Origin: Pocillopora verrucosa
Taxonomy: Eukaryota > Cnidaria > Anthozoa > Scleractinia > Pocilloporidae
Length of the DNA stretch: 64,000 nt
Assembly: GCF_036669915.1 (NCBI RefSeq)
Contig: NC_089313.1
Coordinates: 709,085 to 773,084 of the forward strand
Direction of reading: 5' to 3'
The position numbers and the translations under genes are program-made. Positions within the stretch are counted from its first letter, which is position 1; each line of letters starts with the position of its first letter. The notes under the pieces were generated by a model. The model did not search any database. It saw only the letters and a program-made list of their open reading frames with translations, and was not told the origin of the DNA. Positions 35,901 to 47,400 of the stretch are shown in pieces.

Positions 35901-36195
35901 GGAAATATTTGTGATGCTACCTAATGCCACTAAACAACAGGTCGTCTCTCTTTATCGCAATTTCGCCAGTATCGCCGGAATTGTCTCGTTATTTGCATCG
36001 GAATTTGGCACGGGAGCAGCTGCGGAAGAAGTTGTTCGTTTTATTCCGTTCATAGGGTCAGCAATAGCTGGCACTTTGTCCTTCGCTGGCACATTTGCCA
36101 TACTTCGTATGGCTTTGAATAGAATTGAAGCAGTAGCATTAGCTGTCCTTGAGGACGCTGCCCAACAATCATTAGACGATTTGGATCTTGATTAA
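33000..36195 (+). CDS. Immunity-related GTPase (IRG, p47-type)
   Basis: Two exons, 33000-33202 and 35175-36195, give 407 residues with phases that close (GG then G). The start is the ATG at 33000; an in-frame upstream TTG is not a likely start. G1/P-loop is VTGDAGTGKSS (residues 51-61), with lysine before serine as in GKS-class IRGs. G3 is IWDLPGIG (101-108) and G4 is RTKID (160-164). The C-terminal half is helical, with hydrophobic stretches (LVAGASAAAALAPIPGLSFG, FIPFIGSAIAGTLSFAGTFA) as in the IRG helical domain. Vertebrate members are interferon-induced and attack pathogen vacuoles, or act in testis (IRGC). Cnidarians have no interferon, so the trigger is unknown. The 1972-bp intron holds a recombinase-type fragment. 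Residues after the P-loop are interrupted by the intron, unlike the single-exon mammalian IRG coding regions. Confidence 0.9.
33685..34170 (+). mobile_element. Recombinase-associated (DUF3504-like) fragment 2, inside the IRG intron
   Basis: Better preserved than fragment 1: an open frame of 125 codons (33736-34113) runs through DVATFGYAKNLQAKQW, RSNNENTVKSTAFWLTVWKK and NYEPTQLIILLERF. It ends soon after, without the catalytic recombinase region. It is transcribed in the same sense as the IRG gene. It could be a remnant or a repeat-borne exon. Confidence 0.5.
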
Positions 36196-36334
36196 GCTTG
36201 TATTAATCCAGTGTTTTGGTTAATTTGATATTTTATTCATGGCATTAAGCTAAATTGTGAGTCACGGTTGAGATGGAGGCCAAAACCTAGCTGAAATCCG
36301 GCACTCTCTTCTTCAAGATCAGATAGAAATCAGG

Positions 36335-36340
36335 AATAAA
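36335..36340 (+). terminator. IRG poly(A) signal AATAAA
   Basis: AATAAA 140 bp after the IRG stop, followed by a T-rich stretch. Confidence 0.5.
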
Positions 36341-39020
36341 ATTTCCTTTCTAGTTTGTTTAGTAGCAATCTTAACTAGAATATTTTGAAGTCAACTGCAA
36401 CTCGAAAATCTTTTCGTCGTATCAAAAAACCTGGCAAGTAACTTTCTACACAAGGAGACACTGTATACAAATGTATTAATTCATATACGAGATGTAAAGT
36501 TATCTTGATTATTTCTGGGAGACAGATTCTAGCCTTTTCTTCTCATTAACTTAATCACGGGTCTTCGAAGTCACTTGAGACTCAGTCAATGGCTTAAAAC
36601 ATCTTTTTATATGGCACGTATATCACCCAAACTGATTCGTGAAGAATGTAACGGTTTTCTTATAAATTTACAAATATCACTTAAACCAACTAAGTGAAGC
36701 CAAAAAATTAAAAGTGCCTAGAGTATTAGAGACAATGTCAGCTCTTTCAATAAAATTAAAGAATGTAACTATCTCTGCCTACCGTTCAGCCAGTGAAGCT
36801 CATAAGATATTATCCATTGGAGTTGTGCCAATCTCAGTTTTGTTTTTCTATAAGGCACATTTGATTAATTAATTGTTTGGAAAGTAAAGCAATAAGTAGG
36901 GATAATTAGACAATGAGAATACTATCTGTTGTAGCTAAATGTTTTTAGGATAATGATAATATTAGAAAGATTGGGTAAAATAACTTTGTAGGTAAAGAAC
37001 TGTGAAAACTTCGGTTTTCATTGCTTATTTGATGGAACATTGCTCATGGTAATTATAAGTAATTGATTTTTTTGTTATTTTCACCTAGAACACTGAATTT
37101 ATTCCGCCTGTTTGTTAGCGAGTAGTTGAATGAATCTTTGTAGTAAAGAAGTTCAGTTAATTGTTGAGAGATATATCTGTTTTTCAAGAACTTTTACCCG
37201 AAACTCGAACTCACCTTTGGAAGACGTTTCATGGCCGCGTTCAAGGGACTTCCCGCCCTTGAGTAGAAGTACAAAAGCCAAATTAATCCATTCACGCTCG
37301 ATATGTGATTTGTCGAGGCTAGAGGGTCATCATGTGCGACCGCTTTAGACGAGTCACATGACCAAATTTGCCCCTGAGGAATATCCTATGATGTTCCTCA
37401 ATTTTAAAACCTTGAGTCCAATGCGCTTAAAATGTTTATTTGAAGTTAAAGCGGTCTAGAGAGCATTCTATTGGAGAGAGAAATTTTTTTCCTGAAATGG
37501 CCCTGAAATATCAACGAAAGATTGTAACAGTAACCTGAATATGCCTCGGCTAAAACCGACGAAAATTCGGTAATACATCCCGAATGATATTCTAAATTTG
37601 CAAACCTTCGTTTGCAAATTCAAAGTGTTCGTCTAAGATTGAGTTCAAGCTGAGAAAACATTTAGCTGTTGTTACAGAGGAAACGACATGTTTGTTTGTT
37701 CATAAAGTCGAGTGCACACTGAAAAGTATACATCTCACGCAGCAAACGGTAAGCTGTCGGTATACATTTTTTTTTCTGTGCGTCGCTAAAATATTTTATG
37801 GATACTAAACACAGTAGCCTCCATTTGGGGCTAAATTATGCCCGTATATTTGTCCTTAAACATTATCGGTTCCCCGTACCCCACGGTTTTCGTGAGCTTT
37901 GCTCTGGGGAAAACTGTTCGCTTTACGGACAAACATCCGAGCCTATTTTTGCGCCAAATGAAGGTTATTGTTTATATAATTTCGAGCTAATGTTTATCAC
38001 CCAGCACGAGACGATTAAAATATTGAGGCAAATATTTTTCAAAATAGACGCTTTCCGATCTCGACATTTCTGAGAAAAAGGCAAATAGAATATTAGAAAA
38101 TTAAGGTCATTTAACGTTTACTTTAGAATTATCCAAAACAATTTACTTCCCTCAAGCTCAGTGAATATTTTTGATGCCGTTTTTTTAAAGTACATTGGAT
38201 AACAAATCATAAAGAAAGAGCCAAGGTTTTCTCTTGCACTCTGCAAATAACCTGTTTGACCAAATTCATATGCGACGATGAAGCAATTAAGAGCGATTAA
38301 ATATTTAAATTACCATGTCGTATTTTCACACTGACGGATAATTTTGATGAGGCCTTCGATGATTCCACAGAACAAATCGTAAATAAAGAATGAAATTTCT
38401 GTAAAAGGAGGAGCAGAAGAATAGGATATGTTTCTCGTTAGTGTCGTTTGCGATCTCAACCACAAAGCGTTTTGTAGGTTATCAAGGTTCTGCTGATTCG
38501 ATGTTTGTCTTTTTTTTTTTAATCTTTTTTTAATCACTACAAAGATGTGGAAAGCTACGGGCGTGACATAAATAATAAACATTCTCTTTTGTAGTAAAAT
38601 GTAAACTTTCTTAGGTACAACAGATCTGTCACTAATTAATTACTGACCACTGGCTTTTATTCCACATGTACAGACTTTGGTAAAAAAGTGGCAATAAATT
38701 GTATTTGAAGTAAAGGTGTCAAACTGTCTAAACAACAAAGCGGACAAATACTTGTTACAACTAATGACTTCTTCAGAAATTCAATACATTTTTTAAAACA
38801 ATTATCAACTGAAAACATTAACTTGCGGTCCCCCAAAAAAACAGAACTACAGCCTGCTTTTCAACAGTAGAAATGTTCCTGAATCCTCTCGAACCATTGA
38901 TGAGATCAGTTTCCAATCAATAATCTTTTGAAAAAGCTCAACTCTAAGTAACTGTATTAAAGGTTTGAGTCATTTCGCAAAATGACATTAGTCAAGGTTA
39001 CCCATTAACTGCGGACACCT
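36341..39020. other. Intergenic, no gene seen
   Basis: AT-rich spacer between the IRG gene and GPCR 3. Open frames at 37130-37348, 37798-38073 and 38310-38582 show no motif or plausible splice context. Confidence 0.5.
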
Positions 39021-40154
39021 TTACTGCGGCGAAAGCGAAACTTCTGTAAAACGGTTGGCGTGTCTCCCGTTGATGTACCCGTTCCTTTCCTTTGCCCGCC
39101 GAAAAAAAAGCATACTCATCGTTCGACGATATGTTGGTAGGCGCCATGCGTAGACAAACGCGTCCAGGCATACTTTTACAAACAACAACAGATCGGAGAT
39201 TTCGAGAGCAATCTGAATGTTTTCATTGGCCTGAGGAGAAAGCTCGTCTGATAGATAAAGGAATATTTGAGCTGTAATGACATGTGGCAGCGCGGATAAG
39301 AGCAAAATAGCAGCTAAATACATCGCCACTGCTGTAAATTGCTGCTGTAGATTTTCGCGGCGGGTTTTTCGACTGCTTCGCGGCGAAGAGCTTTCCTCGT
39401 GCTGTTCAAAAGCGCGTTTTCTCTTCAAATGGCGTCGGAAAGCTGCGTTTAATAAAAACAGAATCACCATCAAGTTAATAGATAGGAAAGAAGTGTTTAG
39501 GGCTAGACTGAGTTTTAAAAAAGTGAATTGATCCATGATTCCCACAAATTGAAGACTCATGAAAGACAACAAGTAAAACAAACTGAGCATGTTGAATATA
39601 ATGGCGTTTCTCCTGGTGACGACTTTTTTAAAACTGTGCGGACATTTTATGGCTATGTACTGAGCCCAGGACAAAGCCAACACAATCAAAAAAGAATAAC
39701 AGATAGCCACAGAGGATATGTTGCTTCCTGACGTAAAGAGCGTTTGTAAGACACCATTGACTGCGTCCCTTCCCTCAGTGTACACCACATAGTAATACGC
39801 CGCGAAGAACGGTTCCGTAGTAAGAGCAGTGACAAGGTCCGCTAAACTTATACCTACAATGAAACTCGTCGTTGGAGAGCTAAAACATTTAAGCGGATCT
39901 TTCCAAACAGCAATAAGAAGAAGTAGGTTGCTTGAAACTGTGGTAACAGATAAGATGGATAGACAAACAGCACTGGCGAGATGAATGACCTGTCCAGCCA
40001 TCTTGATATTGATGCCCTCTCGTTTCTTTTGCACGGAACACAGTTCTTTTGTTGATTTGTTTGCAGTGATTGAAAAGAAGCCGGAAAATAAATACTCTTT
40101 GCGAACCACGTCGTCAATTTGGCACCAAGAATGAATCCTTTGAATAAACGTCAC
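39021..40154 (-). CDS. Intronless seven-transmembrane receptor (orphan GPCR) 3
   Basis: A single exon of up to 377 codons. The first ATG (40154) would give an unusually long N-terminus. An internal Met at residue 52 (40001), just before TM1, is a plausible alternative start. It shares the loop-1 signature WKDPLKCFSSP and the TM2 block TEPFFAAYYYVVY with the other two receptors. TM2 keeps the aspartate (SLADLV). The DRY position is A-Q-Y (Gln165), so the arginine is again glutamine. NPxxY is DAFVY (331-335). Loop 3 is strongly basic (KRKRAF, SSRKTRRE). It is a distant member of the same subfamily. Ligand unknown. Confidence 0.85.
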   Translation of the reverse strand: MTFIQRIHSWCQIDDVVRKEYLFSGFFSITANKSTKELCSVQKKREGINIKMAGQVIHLASAVCLSILSVTTVSSNLLLLIAVWKDPLKCFSSPTTSFIVGISLADLVTALTTEPFFAAYYYVVYTEGRDAVNGVLQTLFTSGSNISSVAICYSFLIVLALSWAQYIAIKCPHSFKKVVTRRNAIIFNMLSLFYLLSFMSLQFVGIMDQFTFLKLSLALNTSFLSINLMVILFLLNAAFRRHLKRKRAFEQHEESSSPRSSRKTRRENLQQQFTAVAMYLAAILLLSALPHVITAQIFLYLSDELSPQANENIQIALEISDLLLFVKVCLDAFVYAWRLPTYRRTMSMLFFRRAKERNGYINGRHANRFTEVSLSPQ

Positions 40155-42064
40155 CTGATATGAGTTAATTTCTTCGCCTTTTCTGTTTTCTCCAACCTGG
40201 ACGAGGCGGAAATTGCTCCATCAGTAAATGAATAGAGGTAATCTTTCAAACAACAATTAGACTACTCTCCTTATGCACATCACGGCAGGTGATGATCACA
40301 GCGGAGAAACAATGTCGCTGTGTTATTGATATTCAAAACAAAGAACCTTCGAGTTTTCTTTTATATCTATAAATCACTAGCAACAAAGCCGTCAAAGTTT
40401 CACCTCTCTCAACGACCCTCGGGTTTTAACGATTCTGTGTACAGAGAATAAATCCAATGGTAATTCAAAACGTACTGCGTGAGCTGATCTGACGCAAGTT
40501 TACAAGTTTTTTGGCAGCTGCCGACAGCCGCGCCACAGAAGTTGAATTTAAAGCTGCAATTTTTGTTGACTTTCTACTTGTCATTACACTGTCAGAAAAA
40601 CCGACAAACCGTATTAAATTTTAAAATGATAGAGTCATTCTTTTCTTTCAGGGTTTAAATCGCTTCTAACAAATGTTTCTCGCACAATTAAAAGTAGAGT
40701 CGATTTCTCGTTTCACAGAATCGGGTTTTTTGCGAGTTGTGAAATTATGATATCAATGCACTTTATGTAGAAAATGTCCTAAGGGACTTTTTACATTACA
40801 CTTCAAAATTGACGCTCTGTAATAAGTATTTGGCAAAAATAAGTTAAATATCTTATGTACGATTTAAGATTCCGCCGAAAGTCGTAATCCAGTCGTTAAT
40901 TAAAGCCATAAAATATACCGCTTTTCAAGCCCCTTTCAAGCATCTTCTTTCTTTAAAATGGAGGCGTTACATTTTTAGAATTTTTTTTAATAAAAGCATC
41001 ATTTATTACCCAAGTTAATTTCGAAGGAAACTGCTGTAGTTCAATAGCGGTCCACTAAAGGAAAAAAAAATGACAGCATTTTGTTTGAACACTTTGGTAA
41101 TTCACACAGGATTTTGACATTTTTGCAACGAATATGAAGTGCAAAATGGAAGCTAAAACACAGTCGAACTGAAAAAGATCCAACACTTCACAAAAGAGAA
41201 CATAAACGCAACCCCCACTTGAATTTAAAACATCGCAAATGAACCGTCCAAAACTTTTTTTCCCCAATTGAAAATCAAACTGGCCGATGAGATCTAACCG
41301 GCAGAAAACAAGCCTAAACACTTCATGATGGTTTCTTGAATGAAGTCTGACAACATCGATGATTTTGCAATTTTTTTTACAACTAGCTTCGTCTTTTTAA
41401 CCTAACCCTTCACACCCCAACATCAGTATGCATATTCTCCATACTGTTCTCTATACATTTCCTAAGGTGCTGACAAGGAGAATTTGTTAAACAATCGAGA
41501 AGTTCTTAAGTTGGTGATCATTTCCATTATTCGCATAACCTTAATGTATGATTTAAGGGCGACAGTTGTAAGGAGAAATTAGATTTCTAATCTAAGTAAG
41601 CAGATGTAATATCTGTGAAATCTGTCGAGTAAGCAATTTTGCCCGCGAACCTGGTCACCTACCGGGATGGAAGATGAATTAAAAAATAATGATTGAGCCA
41701 ATTTTTTGATGATCTAAACTCAGACAGTTTTAGATGCGGCACAACCAAAACATTTCGAGGCTTACTCTTAATTGATCTATTATGGGAAAGTTGGCATCTT
41801 AATGACCTGATGTGGTAGACTAGGTTGAGGTGTTAATTGTGAGAAAGAAATTGGCAAATACATCAACACTGATTTTAGATAAACATGAAGAAGGAGCCGT
41901 CAAATAAATCTGTCTCTTCATACTTGTGCCAAAACTTAGCACTTAGGGAAGAAAAAAGAAAATCAAGTAGTAATTTACATTTGAAATACAACTAATTTAC
42001 AATATGATCGCATGGTATAGTTTAGATAAGCGTAGCTTTTTAATTTAACCTTTTCTCTCAACAG
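40155..42064. other. Intergenic spacer upstream of GPCR 3
   Basis: AT-rich, no gene recognised. It includes the dispersed element at 41401-41600. The open frame at 41055-41321 has no support. Confidence 0.5.
41401..41600. mobile_element. Dispersed inverted-repeat element, copy D
   Basis: Shares ACCCTTCACACCCCAACATC, GTATGCATATTCTCCATACT, GTGATCATTTCC and GTAAGGAGAAAT with copy A at 11452, in the same orientation. About 200 bp, non-coding. Confidence 0.68.
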
Positions 42065-42196
42065 TGCCGGAGTACAATTAAGCCAGTTGATTGATTTTTC
42101 AGACTGTCGCGCCCCGTGTAATCAATGGTTTGATTACGAACCGCCTGCGAACAAAGGGTTACCGAGATATGACCCAGATGAAGCCACAGCTCCACG
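42065..42196 (+). other. Orphan coding-like exon
   Basis: The acceptor TTTTCTCTCAACAG and the donor CG/GTAACA flank 132 bp with one clean frame (AGVQLSQLIDFSDCRAPCNQ, then WFDYEPPANKGLPRYDPD). The peptide has two cysteines and a proline-rich end and looks like ordinary protein. No partner exons were found between GPCR 3 and Mondo. I do not recognise the family. It could be an exon of a gene with very long introns or a stranded relic. Confidence 0.35.
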
Positions 42197-44461
42197 GTAA
42201 CATAAACGATTTTCAATTAGCTAACCAAAAATAAGTGTTTATTTAAACTCATTGATAGCGCGAAGCTCTATAGCAGGCGCAAGGCAGAAACCTTTTACAA
42301 GGCAAGAGTTAGAAACTCGTTTCTATGTCTATTTTCCCTTGATGGCCCTAAGCTAAATCTTTATGGTATTGCCAGAGTCTTCTTGTCAAAGAAAGGGCAG
42401 CAAATAGCGCCTAGATGGCAAGTTGTTTTGATAGGAAGGATTAATACAGCAATTTTCAATTGAATGTCAAAGTTATCAAATCCGAGATTGCGTTGTTTTC
42501 CAAGTGCTTTACTTCGCTCTGTGATTGGTTCAGAAAACTTGCGCCACTTTCTTAACCAATCACATATAAAACTAATATCAATCACGACAAGGCCACCCGC
42601 GTTTTTCCGCGCCTTAGGGTGTTTAGTTGATTGTACTTAGCGTTCTCACTGGCTCTCAAAGCATTTTATTTTTTCTACGGCCATTGTGCTTACTTAAATG
42701 TTACGAACCTCAATCAAAAAGCGCTCTCAAAGAAAATTATGTCATCAGACTCAGTAAGTCTGATGAAACCATGAGCCATTACAGGTTTGCCAAATTTCAC
42801 TTAAAAATAAAAAAGCGACAACGAAATATTCTTAAGAGGTTGTTGTAAAAAAGCAGTTTATTTTTGCAAAAAAACCTTTTTCCACCTTACAGCTCACTGC
42901 AAATTGAATTTGCACCATATCCTCAGTATAAAACTGCTAATTTAGTGACAAAGCTAAACAGAGGCCAAACATTGGACAATATAGTTACACCTGGATAATT
43001 GAACAAACAGAGGTATTCTCGTAATAGACTATAAAACAAATACAGATTTGAGATTGTGAACTGCAGTTTACATGTTGAATACAGCCTTTCACGAAAGTTT
43101 AATGAGTTAATTTATGGAGTCCTTCCTTTTGCTCAGATGATCGGCAAACGTCGACGTGATTGAAACAAGTTACCCTATGTACAAAGAATTATCACTCAAA
43201 AACTTACGTTTACAGTGCTACATAGAGAACTATTAAAATTCTATTAGTATTTACCTACATTATAAATTCTCTAAGGATTAATCGGCCTTGGTCAAGCGAT
43301 CTAACTGTTCGCCTAACGTCAATATCAGTATCTGGGCAACTGCCCACCACTAACACAGGAGCAAAATGCAATGTACAAGGCAAATCCAGTCGTTACACTT
43401 TAAACTAAACAAATGACGTACATACCATAGAGATGGCAGGATAACTTATGGATCAATATAGAAGCAGTAAGGCTTGAATAAGAACCAAGCCAAACTAGAC
43501 TCCAGACCTCCTCCTAAACTTAACACTGAAAGACTCCTGGGACTGAGAGTTGAGAATGGCATACAAAAGCGACAGTTTGGATAAGAGAATTGGGAAGTAT
43601 CAGCTTATCAAAGATATGCAGTCGAATGTATTCGCTTATTATAGGAAAAGTCATTTGACGACAACAGCTTATAGTACAAGTTATACTTTTGTCTCTAGTA
43701 CAGATATGGATATTATTAGCTAGTGTTGGAATTAGGAACAGTTAGATCTGAAAATAATGACCTTTAACAGGTTTTGAACACAACATTTCGTTTATTTATA
43801 GGTTATGTATTTTTTTTTATCTTTGAAGACAAACTACGACTTCACTTACAGGAATCCTCACATTTATCTCTTGATCACTCATGTTTCAATTAGCAACAAA
43901 ATTACGTCAAGCTTGGAAAAAGAACCTCTTTCATATTGGCCGATTTCTCACCAATATTATACCCCTGCATTACTTCTCACACTAAATATACAGCATCATT
44001 CATATACCAAAAAAGCGCATCTATAAACGTGTTCGCAAACACGCAAATTTTCCTGTGCTCTTTCTGTACCATGTCCGTTTCACTTTAAAATGTTTCCTGG
44101 TATATTTTTGTAATCTTTTTTTGTTCCTTACTCGAAAGGATCGAGTTGAGTCCTGGCTTCCAGAGTCATGTAGACCGATGCAAAGTGTGACCAACCAAGT
44201 GTGATTCCCTAGAGGGAATACTATGTACAGAATGGCGTAAAAAGTTTCTCCACACAGTGCATCAATCTTTTTAAAGAGATGTTGTGCAATAAACTGAGTG
44301 GCTGCCGGTTAGAAGTGAGTGTCTAAACCAAAGAAGTTTCCTTCTGAATCGTAGAAGCGTCAATGGAAAGCCTCGCCCATAATTTTACAAACAATGTTGA
44401 GATGCCACTTGCAGAGACTAAAGGAACATTATTTACTAGGGACAATGTGTCTAGGTCCTTC
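42197..44461. other. Spacer including the Mondo 3' UTR
   Basis: Apart from the poly(A) signal at 43791, no gene is seen. The segment next to 44462 must be the 3' UTR of the Mondo gene. Confidence 0.5.
43791..43796 (-). terminator. Possible poly(A) signal of the Mondo gene
   Basis: TTTATT on the plus strand reads AATAAA on the minus strand, about 670 bp beyond the Mondo stop. Confidence 0.35.
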
Positions 44462-47400
44462 TCAACTGTAGCCGGCCGCTGCCCCACCATTTCGAACCCC
44501 ACCATTGGCACCTGGAGGAGCCATCATGGCGGACAGGTCTGTAGGATCCCTGTTGGCTGTAGCTCTCAGCGCCTGCTCAGGAACTTTCGACGGGTCTGAC
44601 AAGATCGACGTAGCTTTACTGAGGTCGCGTAACGAGGACAATGCCGCTGAGAACGGATAAATATACGTGCGTTATTGACCCAGCTTTAGGTCAATAAGGT
44701 TGGTCATTTGCTAGGTTCTGTTTTGGAACCGAGGTCAATATCAGCCATATTGATTGACCAAGCCAAGCTACCGGACGATTTACCATGTGGTACACCAAAG
44801 AACTGCCACATGAACTCGTCTTAGGCTTCTTTGTGTGACTTCTCACATCATACACGAGGGTAGTCACACAGTACTTTTCTTCGCGGGCAGGCCCTCGTTA
44901 TTTGCGTCACACGACGCACGTTTCTTCGCCTGCGGAGGCCTTGAGACGAGTGGGGGAGAGGTTTGCCAGGAGTCTGGCACTTTGTCAGTGCCAGACCCCA
45001 TTGCAGACCTCTCGCCGTCTTGCATAGCTTAAGGCCTCATGATTTTACCGCGGGCGAAGAACGCACCTGCTGAACCGCTAATAATGAGGGCCTGCTCGTA
45101 GGCTTCAGAGGTAGTAGATAGGGAAACAGTTACGATACAATACTTACCAGGTCTCAGTGCGGGTAAAGAGCAGTGCTGTTCAAGCCACCCAATAACTGTT
45201 CTACAGAAGTCTTCCACACTGGCTGTAGACACCGTGTTATTATACTCTTCAAACAGATGACGCATCAGTACGCTGAACTGAACGATGAGTTAAAGATGTG
45301 AATATTTTGTTATAAAATTAGCGAAAACAAGTAAATACACATAACTCGAGCTTTCGGCGGGCGATTTAAAATATTTTATTCTGAAACAAACTTTCAAGAC
45401 TCTTTATCAACCCACGGTATTGCAAGAGCATCGCGTAGTTGAAAATTCTTAACAGCGAAATAAGAGCCAATCAGAACACATAATTCAACGTCTGAACCGC
45501 ATCAAATTAAAATGAAAGGTCAGGCGCGCAAAGCCGCACAGACGAGAAAGAGTCTTAAAACTCTGGCATAGAAAACTTGAGTTTAATTTTTTGAAACTTT
45601 AGAATAGAGGCAAGCATCGCGTGTGAAGAAGGAGGTAACTGAGTTATATTTAAACATTCAGGCATGCGAAGAGTCCACAGGATTTACCATGCACTACTCA
45701 TCGATGTGACTAGGAACTTAATCTGCTCCACCGCATCATTGAGCTCCTGTACTCTGTGCACATAACCGGAAAAATAGGGAAAGAAAAGAATAAAGAGAGA
45801 AGGACAATCGTCTTAAAAGGATACTATCCAGAACTTAAAGTTGTCTTGCGTTCGTGTCTTTACGTACTGATTAAACATGGACCACATTTGATCAACACGC
45901 TGTCAAAGAAAAACGTAATAATTTAACGTTAGCATCTCAGTAATGAGGTATGAGTAATGGAATCAGTACGTTCAACATACTCGAGCTAAGTAACTCTCAC
46001 TTTAAGAGACACTGAGAAAATTCCATCCGAAATTGATCATTATGAGGTATTTTGGATCGTCCAAAAAGTAATCTCGATTCTAATTATCAAAAAAGTAGTA
46101 GGGATGAGGCAGTTTGAATATCTTTCCCATATAATTTTAAAATTAATTTCCTCCAGGAACTACCTTGTTCCTATTGTTCTGCTTGTGTAGATACAGATTA
46201 GAGAAGAACGCGCCTTGAGAGTTGTGTAGTAGTGACATCTGCTACGATTTAAACTCATTAAGTGATACAACTAGGGCTAAATTAAGCGACAATAAGTTTA
46301 TTTAAGGACAACGATACAAAAAAAAAAAGGCACGATACTGTCGCAGACTAACTAGGAGCTTAAAACAAGTAAACATTAACTTGATACATCAAACGAACTC
46401 GATAACTCATTAAATGTATCATAAGCATTTACCTGTCTTGCAACTGGTACTCCTGTGGCCGGAAGCTGTTGTTGACACATACTGCGAAGGAAATACACCA
46501 AAACTCATTCTCAATGCCAAAAAAATAAACTCCCCCTTGTAAACTGGGGTTCTAAAAAATTAAATCGCCTTGGAACTAGAACTAAACGCAGAACTGAGTT
46601 GGCTTTCCATTGATATTTTAGTTTTATCATTATAACAGTGCTACCTTACCGTGCATGAGGTGATTATACAGAAAATCCTGGTTTTCATTAGCAACGCAAG
46701 CATGGGCGCAAGCGCAAGCACAAATGCAAAGACAACAGCTCTTCTTTCACCGTGAAAACGGCCTCGACGGAAGTAAAAGGATCAGAACTTTTCTTTTGTC
46801 TTGTGCTTGCGTCGGGGCCGTTTTTTTAAGCTTGCGTTTGTGCTTGCTTCGCTTGCAAAAAACCGGCTTAATACTTCATCACAAAGATATAAACACTCAC
46901 CTTATTGATGCATTTAGCTCCTGGATCTGTTTTCTGAGCAGGTCAGCTTCCTCCTGCATGGTTTGTCTCTCCCGCTGCAGCTTGGTGGTATATTCAACAG
47001 CTGAAACAAAAACCAAAACGAAATGAAAACAAAAAACAAAAACAAACAAAACAGACAGGCAAACGAACGAGAAACATAAAACAACCTCGATACCACAAGA
47101 CAATGTCGACCATATAACAACATGCCTGATGTAATGACATGTAAAACTGAGTTAGTGACGATTTCTTAGAGAGAATTTATTAAGTTCCACAACAAATCTT
47201 GTGAGAAACTGAGAAGTAATATATGCAAGGTAATGTCTGGGATTAATTTGGTTTTGCTTTATTTCGGTTTGTGATTGGTCCAGAAAACTTGCGCCGCTCT
47301 CTTAACCAATCAGATACAAAAGTAAAACTAGTCACGACTTGATCGCCCACGTTTTCCCGCGCTTAGGTAGCTTGCTTGTTTTTACTTTGAGTTCTCATTG

